Assembly (NCBI GenBank): GCA_003131365.1
Contig: PKVB01000207.1
Coordinates: forward strand, 8,411 to 27,286
Direction: 5' to 3'
DNA from: Gemmatimonadota bacterium
GTDB lineage: Bacteria > Gemmatimonadota > Gemmatimonadetes > Gemmatimonadales > Gemmatimonadaceae
DNA length: 18,876 nt
Part shown: positions 14,574-18,876 of the stretch, one piece after another
How the letters are laid out: each line of letters opens with the position of its first letter
Numbering within the stretch: position 1 is the stretch's first letter
Position numbers and translations under genes: made by a program
The notes under the pieces: generated by a model
Seen by the model: the letters and a program-made list of their open reading frames with translations, nothing else
The model's database searches: none
Told to the model about the DNA's origin: nothing

Positions 14574-15319
14574 GCGCGCAGAGCCTCGAGTCCCGCTCGC
14601 GCCCGCTCTATCAACCGCGCGACGTATTCCGTGGCCGGCGCGCGAATCAGATCTCGCATGCTCCCTCGCTGCTCGATCCTTCCCCTCCTCATCACCACCA
14701 CTTCTTCAGCGAGACGTCCCGCTTCGGCCAGATCGTGCGTGACCAGCAGCGTGGTGACGATGAGATCGTGGCGCAGATTGTCGAAGCTTTCCTGTAGCTC
14801 GGCCCTCGAGATTGCGTCCAGCGCTCCGAATGGCTCATCGAGCAGAATTACGCCCGGCCGAGCGGCGATGCTCCGCGCCAGTGCCACACGTTGGCGCTGG
14901 CCACCCGACAGCTCGTGGGGGAAACGCGAGCCGAATTGCGCCGACGAAAGCCCAACGAGCTCGAGCGCGCGCCGAGCTGCGTCGGCGGAATCGGGCATGT
15001 GCTGGAGTGTCGGCACGAGCTCGACGTTGCGCAGCACTCGCCAGTGCGGAAGCAGCCCGCCATGCTGCTGCACGTATCCGATTCCGCGCCGTAGAGACAC
15101 AGGTGACTGGGTTCGAACATCCTTGTCGCCGACCATCACCTGCCCGCGATCCGGCTCTACGAGACGGTTGAAGCAGCGAAGGAGTGTCGTCTTTCCGGAG
15201 CCGCTCTCCCCGACGAGCGCTGTCGCCCGTCCCGCTGGAATGTCGATAGTCACGTCGTCCAGAGCGACGACATTGCCGAAGTGGTGCGAGACGTTGCGCG
15301 CGGCGAGGGAGATCGGCAT
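14570..15319 (-). CDS. ABC transporter ATPase, glycine betaine/choline (OpuCA/ProV-like)
   Basis: Predicted 249-residue ATPase that drives the fused importer encoded directly downstream. All nucleotide-binding elements are intact: Walker A G-E-S-G-S-G-K-T (37-44), Q-loop Y-V-Q-Q (82-85), signature L-S-G-G-Q (137-141), Walker B V-I-L-L-D-E-P (157-163) and the switch His195. The protein ends after the catalytic domain. The tandem CBS domains that sense ionic strength in OpuA/ProV-type ATPases are missing, so osmotic gating through CBS is not expected. The stop overlaps the next gene's GTG (GTGA, 14570-14573), so the two are surely one operon. The ATG at 15319 has a weak AAGG site. A 24-base inverted repeat sits 13 bases upstream and may control the operon. 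Confidence 0.93.
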   Translation of the reverse strand: MPISLAARNVSHHFGNVVALDDVTIDIPAGRATALVGESGSGKTTLLRCFNRLVEPDRGQVMVGDKDVRTQSPVSLRRGIGYVQQHGGLLPHWRVLRNVELVPTLQHMPDSADAARRALELVGLSSAQFGSRFPHELSGGQRQRVALARSIAARPGVILLDEPFGALDAISRAELQESFDNLRHDLIVTTLLVTHDLAEAGRLAEEVVVMRRGRIEQRGSMRDLIRAPATEYVARLIERARAGLEALRA

Positions 15320-15332
15320 TGCCTTAAGAGTG

Positions 15333-15356
15333 ATAGCGGCGCCGCGGAACCGCTAT
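15333..15356. promoter_or_regulatory. Inverted repeat ATAGCGG-N10-CCGCTAT before the ABC operon
   Basis: These are perfect 7-base arms with a 10-base spacer, placed 14-37 bases upstream of the ATPase start on the minus strand. The geometry (arm centres 17 bases apart) suits a dimeric regulator; as RNA it would form a GC-rich leader hairpin. A separate 8-base palindrome GTGATCAC lies at 15404-15411, nearer the divergent reductase gene. Confidence 0.45.
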
Positions 15357-15441
15357 AACGCGCGCTGAACTTGCGTTCGGGGCGTTTCGGCGTATCTGTT
15401 GCGGTGATCACTTTGCTCACGTACCGCTTTCAGGAATTCAA

Positions 15442-16446
15442 ATGAGTCCCGCCACTACGAAGACGCGCCGCCTCGGCTCCCAGGGCCTCGAGACATCTGC
15501 AATCGGCCTGGGCTGCATGGGCATGTCGGAGTTTTACGGTCCGAGCAACGAGAAGGAATCCATTGCGACCATCCATCGCGCGCTCGAGCTCGGCATCACC
15601 ATGCTCGACACCGCCGACATGTACGGCCCGTTCAAGAACGAAGAGCTGGTCGGCCGCGCGATCAAGGGAAAGCGCGACCGCGTAATCATCGCGACCAAAT
15701 TCGGCAACGTGCGCGATCCCAAAGATCCGACCATACGCAGCATCAATGGCAGTCCCGAGTACGTCCGCCAGGCATGCGAAGGATCGCTCAAGAGACTGGG
15801 CGTCGAGACGATCGACCTCTACTATCAGCACCGTGTCGACAAGAACACGCCGATTGAGGACACCGTCGGGGCGATGGCCAAGCTCGTTCGCGAGGGAAAG
15901 GTGCGCTATATCGGACTGTCAGAAGCATCGGTCAACACGATTCGCAAAGCGCACAAGGTTCACCCGATCACCGCGGTGCAGACGGAGTACTCTCTCTGGA
16001 CGCGCGATCCCGAGGAGGGACTGCTCGACGCGCTACGGCTTCTTGACGTTGGCTTCGTAGCGTACAGTCCACTCGGCCGCGGATTTCTTACCGGACAGAT
16101 CAAGAAAATCGACGATCTGGCACAGGACGATTTCAGGAGACAGAACCCGCGCTTTCAGGGTGAGAATTTCAAAATGAATCTCGAGCTAGTCGCGAGGGTC
16201 GAGGAGATCGCGAAGGAGCACAAGTGTACCCCGGCACAGCTGGCGTTGGCGTGGGTGCTGGCCCAGGGAGACGACATCGTGCCGATTCCGGGGACAAGGC
16301 ACCCGGAGCGGGTCGAGGAGAATGTCGGTGCCCTGAACATTGTTTTGTCGGAGTCTGATCTCAGGCGCATCGACGCGGCGGCGCCAAAGGGGGCCGCCGC
16401 CGGCGAGCGTTATGCGGAAGGAGGAATGAAGAGCGTCAATCTGTAG
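15442..16446 (+). CDS. Aldo/keto reductase
   Basis: Predicted 334-residue NADPH-dependent (alpha/beta)8-barrel oxidoreductase that reduces aldehydes or ketones, or oxidises the alcohols. The catalytic tetrad is complete: Asp56 and Tyr61 (L-D-T-A-D-M-Y-G), Lys86 (A-T-K-F-G) and His130 (Y-Y-Q-H-R). The start R-R-L-G-S-Q-G-L-E-T-S-A-I-G-L-G-C-M-G-M-S and the late cofactor-binding region V-P-I-P-G-T-R-H-P-E-R-V-E-E-N place it with the AKR13-like group common in soil bacteria. The ATG at 15442 has AGGAA 7 bases upstream. It is divergent from the ABC operon and convergent with the helicase (31-base gap). Substrate unknown. A link with the methylglyoxal synthase-like protein (many such enzymes reduce methylglyoxal) is possible but not supported by proximity. 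Confidence 0.92.
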   Translation: MSPATTKTRRLGSQGLETSAIGLGCMGMSEFYGPSNEKESIATIHRALELGITMLDTADMYGPFKNEELVGRAIKGKRDRVIIATKFGNVRDPKDPTIRSINGSPEYVRQACEGSLKRLGVETIDLYYQHRVDKNTPIEDTVGAMAKLVREGKVRYIGLSEASVNTIRKAHKVHPITAVQTEYSLWTRDPEEGLLDALRLLDVGFVAYSPLGRGFLTGQIKKIDDLAQDDFRRQNPRFQGENFKMNLELVARVEEIAKEHKCTPAQLALAWVLAQGDDIVPIPGTRHPERVEENVGALNIVLSESDLRRIDAAAPKGAAAGERYAEGGMKSVNL

Positions 16447-16477
16447 CCGCAAACGGAACGCAGGCTGTCTTTAGTGC

Positions 16478-17869
16478 CTAACGTCCGCGACGACTTCGAT
16501 ACGGGCCGCCACTTCGACGCGAACCACCTGAGCCCGAGCGACCCGAGGCTGATCCTCCTGAGCTACCCGACCGTGTCGAGCCGCCGGAGCCGTGCGAGCT
16601 GCCCGAGCTGCCCGAGCTGTGTGAGCCGTTCGAGCCACCCGACCGGGCTGCCTTTGCCTTCGATCGCGCCCGCTCATCCGCCTTCCTGCCCCTGATTGCG
16701 GCGATCCGCTCGCCGATCGGGATCTCGAGACGACCCTCCGGCCGCGCGTTGTAGTCGAAGTCGGGGATCGTTATCTGCGGCAATCGCTTTCCAATCGCCT
16801 TTTCGATCGCCCGGAGATCGTTCTGCTCGTCCGGCGCGACGAAAGTGAACGCATCCCCGACCTCGCCCGCGCGCGCAGTGCGGCCCACCCGATGGATGTA
16901 ATCGTCTGGCGCCTGCGGCACGTCGAAATTGACGACGTGCCCGAGTGCCTCGATGTCAATTCCGCGCGCAGCGATGTCAGTTGCGACGAGAACCTTGTAG
17001 TGCCCGTTCTTGAATCCAGCTAGCGCCGCTGTGCGCTGACTCTGCGAGCGGTTTCCATGAATCCGCTCCGCCTTGATGCCTCGCTTCACCAGCTGCTCGG
17101 CCAGGCGGTTCGCGCGATGCTTCGTGCGCGTGAACACCAGCGCCTGCGCCATTTCACCTCGATCGAGCAGCGCCAGCAACAGATCCTTTTTCAGATCCTG
17201 CTTCACCGGGTAGACAGCCTGCGTGATTCCGACCGCCGGCAGCGAGCGCCGGCCGAGGTCGATCATCAGCGGATTGTGGAGCATCTCCCTCGTTAGCGCG
17301 GCAATTGGTGGCGGCATCGTTGCGCTGAACAGGAGCGTTTGACGCTTGGCCGGCACCATCTTCAGAATGCGCTTGATGTCGGGCAGAAATCCCATGTCCA
17401 GCATCCGATCGGCCTCATCGAGCACCAGGAATTCGATGTTCTTGAGACTGGCGTAAGATGAACTCAGATGGTCGAGCAAACGGCCAGGAGTGGCGACGAG
17501 AACGTCAACGCCAGCGCGCATGGCGTGCTCCTGCGGCGCCATCCCCACGCCGCCATAAATCGCGGCGGCGGTAATGGGCGTGTGAACCGCCATCGAATCG
17601 AGCGCGGTGAGAACCTGCGCGGCGAGCTCGCGCGTGGGAGTAACCACCAGCGCGCGTGTCTTTCCGCGCGGCTTGGCGATGAGATGATGCAGAATCGGTA
17701 GCACGAACGCGGCGGTCTTGCCGCTTCCCGTCATCGCGCAGGCGAGAATGTCGCGCCCCTCGAGTGCGGCGGGTATTGCCTCGGCTTGAATTGGAGTTGG
17801 TCGCTGAAAGCCCAGCTCCTTGAGGCCTTTATGGAGACTGGGGTGAAGCTTTAATGAAGAGAACGGCAG
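16478..17869 (-). CDS. DEAD-box RNA helicase, RhlE-like, probable non-canonical start
   Basis: Predicted ATP-dependent RNA helicase, 463 residues from the proposed start. All core motifs are present: Q motif (F21 to Q28, P-T-P-I-Q), motif I A-M-T-G-S-G-K-T (45-52), P-T-R-E-L, T-P-G-R, D-E-A-D (151-154), S-A-T, A-R-G-I-D and H-R-V-G-R-T-A-R-A-G. The tail after about residue 395 is Ser/Gly/Arg-rich and surely disordered, probably for RNA binding. The first ATG in frame is at 17734, inside motif I, and would delete the Q motif. The frame is open up to a stop at 17918-17920 and encodes a perfect RhlE-like N-terminus. In that stretch there is no ATG, GTG or TTG. A CTG at 17869 sits where relatives have Met (before P-F-S-S-L-K-L-H-P), with ATT just before it. 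I use the CTG. Confidence 0.88.
   Translation of the reverse strand: MPFSSLKLHPSLHKGLKELGFQRPTPIQAEAIPAALEGRDILACAMTGSGKTAAFVLPILHHLIAKPRGKTRALVVTPTRELAAQVLTALDSMAVHTPITAAAIYGGVGMAPQEHAMRAGVDVLVATPGRLLDHLSSSYASLKNIEFLVLDEADRMLDMGFLPDIKRILKMVPAKRQTLLFSATMPPPIAALTREMLHNPLMIDLGRRSLPAVGITQAVYPVKQDLKKDLLLALLDRGEMAQALVFTRTKHRANRLAEQLVKRGIKAERIHGNRSQSQRTAALAGFKNGHYKVLVATDIAARGIDIEALGHVVNFDVPQAPDDYIHRVGRTARAGEVGDAFTFVAPDEQNDLRAIEKAIGKRLPQITIPDFDYNARPEGRLEIPIGERIAAIRGRKADERARSKAKAARSGGSNGSHSSGSSGSSHGSGGSTRSGSSGGSASGRSGSGGSRRSGGPYRSRRGR
16596..16622. repeat. Short tandem repeat encoding the Ser/Gly helicase tail
   Basis: Two exact copies of GAGCTGCCC (16596-16604, 16605-16613) and a third diverged copy (to 16622) form the core of a longer imperfect array coding Gly-Ser-Ser units in the helicase C-terminus. 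Copy number could change by slippage without shifting the frame, because the unit is nine bases. Confidence 0.6.
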
Positions 17870-17988
17870 AATGGCGCCTGGAAAAAGAATTGGATATTCG
17901 AATCTCCTGAAAGGTACCTAGGCCAGGCCTTCCGCCGGCGACGATCTATCCCGAATGCGATATTGAGGCGGTTAACCGCGGCGAAAGC
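17870..17988 (-). other. Gap between the outer-membrane protein and helicase genes, with a palindrome
   Basis: It contains a 12-base perfect palindrome GCGGTTAACCGC at 17968-17979, ten bases past the outer-membrane protein stop. A good Shine-Dalgarno-like CAGGAG lies near 17904-17909 on the minus strand, with no ATG at a suitable distance in the helicase frame. Confidence 0.5.
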
Positions 17989-18876
17989 CTAGAGCCGGAA
18001 CAAATAGCTGATTTTCCCGAAGAATCCGTCCCGCGTGCGCCGCAGATCCTGGAACCTGAACTCGCGGGGCTCCTCGAGCGTCGAGCCATATCCCAGGTAC
18101 ACGAGCGTGCCGGGGACCGGACGGTAGCTGAAGAGCCAATCTGTCGAGAATTCGTTCGTCGTCTCGCCCGTGTCGAGTACGCCATCTACGAGGATCGGAT
18201 TTCCATTCCGATCTCGAAGTGTCGATCGTGACCGTGCAGCGTACTGCCCAACCAGTCGGATGAAAATCGGCGGGCTCACCTGGTACTCCACCTTAATGCG
18301 CGGAATCGTCTCCGACGAAAACCGCGAGCCGTCCGACTTGCGCGTGATGGTCAGTCGAGAGAACTGGAGCGAGCTTCGGATCGCCGTGGTTGGCCTGACG
18401 TCGAGCGCCGCATCCATCTGTGAGCTGTTCCCCGGCGCTGCTTCGCGGAAGATCGGCACGCGTCCTTCAGTGACGCTCGCAGTCCCGCTGAATACACGGT
18501 AGGTCGGCGTGGTCACGCTGAAGGACCCGCCCAATTCATCCTTCTCCGGAGGCGGCACGATGAAGGTCGCAGTGTCCGTCACAGTCCCGACCGAACGCTG
18601 AATCGTCAAGCCCGTATATAGCGCCGGATCAAAAGCAAAATAGCTGTGCGTGATCGCCCCGCTCAGCTGCCATCCACCGCGTATAGTTGCACTCGGCTGA
18701 ATCGACTCGCTGCTCTCTGCCAGGCCGTGGCCCGCGCCGGCATTGTTCCAGATTCGATTCCAGCCGAAAAAGGAGCCGTAGGTCTGCACCAGCGCGCCCT
18801 GAGCTCCGTAGAAGCTGACTCGGTTGAACGCACTCCCCTCGATGATACCTGTGCGATTTACGAAACCCGCGGCAGC
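17989..18876 (-). CDS. DUF5916-type outer-membrane beta-barrel protein, C-terminal part (5' end outside window)
   Basis: The frame is open to the window edge, so only the last 295 residues are visible. They begin A-A-A-G-F-V-N-R-T-G-I-I, resembling the barrel entry seen in DUF5916 proteins, which normally carry an N-terminal CBM9-like carbohydrate-binding domain. Alternating polar/hydrophobic strands, many aromatic residues and the ending F-F-G-K-I-S-Y-L-F-R-L indicate an outer-membrane barrel whose last strand is recognised for assembly. The terminal residue is Leu rather than the more common Phe, but an aromatic residue lies two positions before it. These proteins are very common in Gemmatimonadota and Bacteroidota, and their function is poorly known; uptake or surface binding of polymers is a guess. 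Any start inside the window (for example GTG at 18789) is an artefact of truncation. Confidence 0.82.
   Translation of the reverse strand, partial: AAAGFVNRTGIIEGSAFNRVSFYGAQGALVQTYGSFFGWNRIWNNAGAGHGLAESSESIQPSATIRGGWQLSGAITHSYFAFDPALYTGLTIQRSVGTVTDTATFIVPPPEKDELGGSFSVTTPTYRVFSGTASVTEGRVPIFREAAPGNSSQMDAALDVRPTTAIRSSLQFSRLTITRKSDGSRFSSETIPRIKVEYQVSPPIFIRLVGQYAARSRSTLRDRNGNPILVDGVLDTGETTNEFSTDWLFSYRPVPGTLVYLGYGSTLEEPREFRFQDLRRTRDGFFGKISYLFRL

Noticed and set aside
15404..15411. GTGATCAC palindrome upstream of the aldo/keto reductase
   Set aside because: Eight-base palindromes arise often by chance; there is no second copy or regulator gene beside it.
17968..17979. GCGGTTAACCGC as an intrinsic terminator of the outer-membrane protein gene
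   Set aside because: A palindrome with no loop folds poorly as RNA and no T-run follows, so I record it only as a palindrome.
1..18876. Defence system, CRISPR array, prophage, insertion sequence, tRNA or rRNA
   Set aside because: I found no regularly spaced repeats, transposase, integrase, phage or nuclease-type genes, nor tRNA or rRNA sequence in the short gaps.

Overview
The window is a compact, GC-rich bacterial chromosome segment. It has 16 protein-coding genes (two cut by the window edges), no RNA genes that I can see, no insertion sequences and no CRISPR array. The best guess at the source is a soil-type Gemmatimonadota bacterium. The basis is the GC-rich codon use, the DUF5916-type outer-membrane protein at the right edge, and a coiled-coil membrane protein whose tail (EVERIGEGQRF) I associate with that phylum. 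This is inference from gene content, not a phylogenetic result. No gap exceeds 300 bases; the largest (about 120-200 bases) are described as features.

Left part (1-5661). A partial serine hydrolase of the class A beta-lactamase fold converges on a small antibiotic-biosynthesis-monooxygenase-type protein. Next comes a minus-strand operon read 4343 -> 1347: an exported NTF2/DUF4440 protein, a lipoprotein PQQ-dependent alcohol dehydrogenase, and a c-type cytochrome that also looks like a lipoprotein. Together these look like a periplasmic alcohol-oxidation module with its own electron acceptor. The dehydrogenase carries the extra Asp (WDYD) typical of lanthanide-dependent enzymes. Divergent from the operon is a methylglyoxal synthase homologue whose catalytic base Asp (E. 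coli Asp71) is replaced by Val. It is followed by an isoprenylcysteine-methyltransferase-like membrane protein on the other strand.

Middle part (5632-12903). An MFS_3-type exporter is followed by a PnuC-type vitamin/nicotinamide riboside transporter, with a strong hairpin directly before the pnuC start codon. Then come a coiled-coil membrane protein of unknown function and a GntR/FCD regulator divergent from an APC amino acid permease. The regulator and permease share a perfect ATTGTATACAAT palindrome, a good candidate operator. A lipoprotein resembling a TIM-barrel glycoside hydrolase and a conserved protein of unknown function follow.

Right part (12900-18876). A two-gene osmoprotectant/quaternary-amine ABC importer has its binding protein and permease fused in one chain and its ATPase coupled by a GTGA overlap. 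Beyond it are an aldo/keto reductase, a RhlE-like DEAD-box RNA helicase with no ATG/GTG/TTG upstream of its conserved N-terminal Q motif, and the C-terminal part of a DUF5916 outer-membrane beta-barrel protein.

Most of the window is ordinary metabolism and transport. I see no convincing wholly new system. The most useful leads are the Asp-to-Val methylglyoxal synthase, the possible rare-earth alcohol dehydrogenase operon, the helicase with a non-canonical start, the GntR operator and the pnuC start hairpin.
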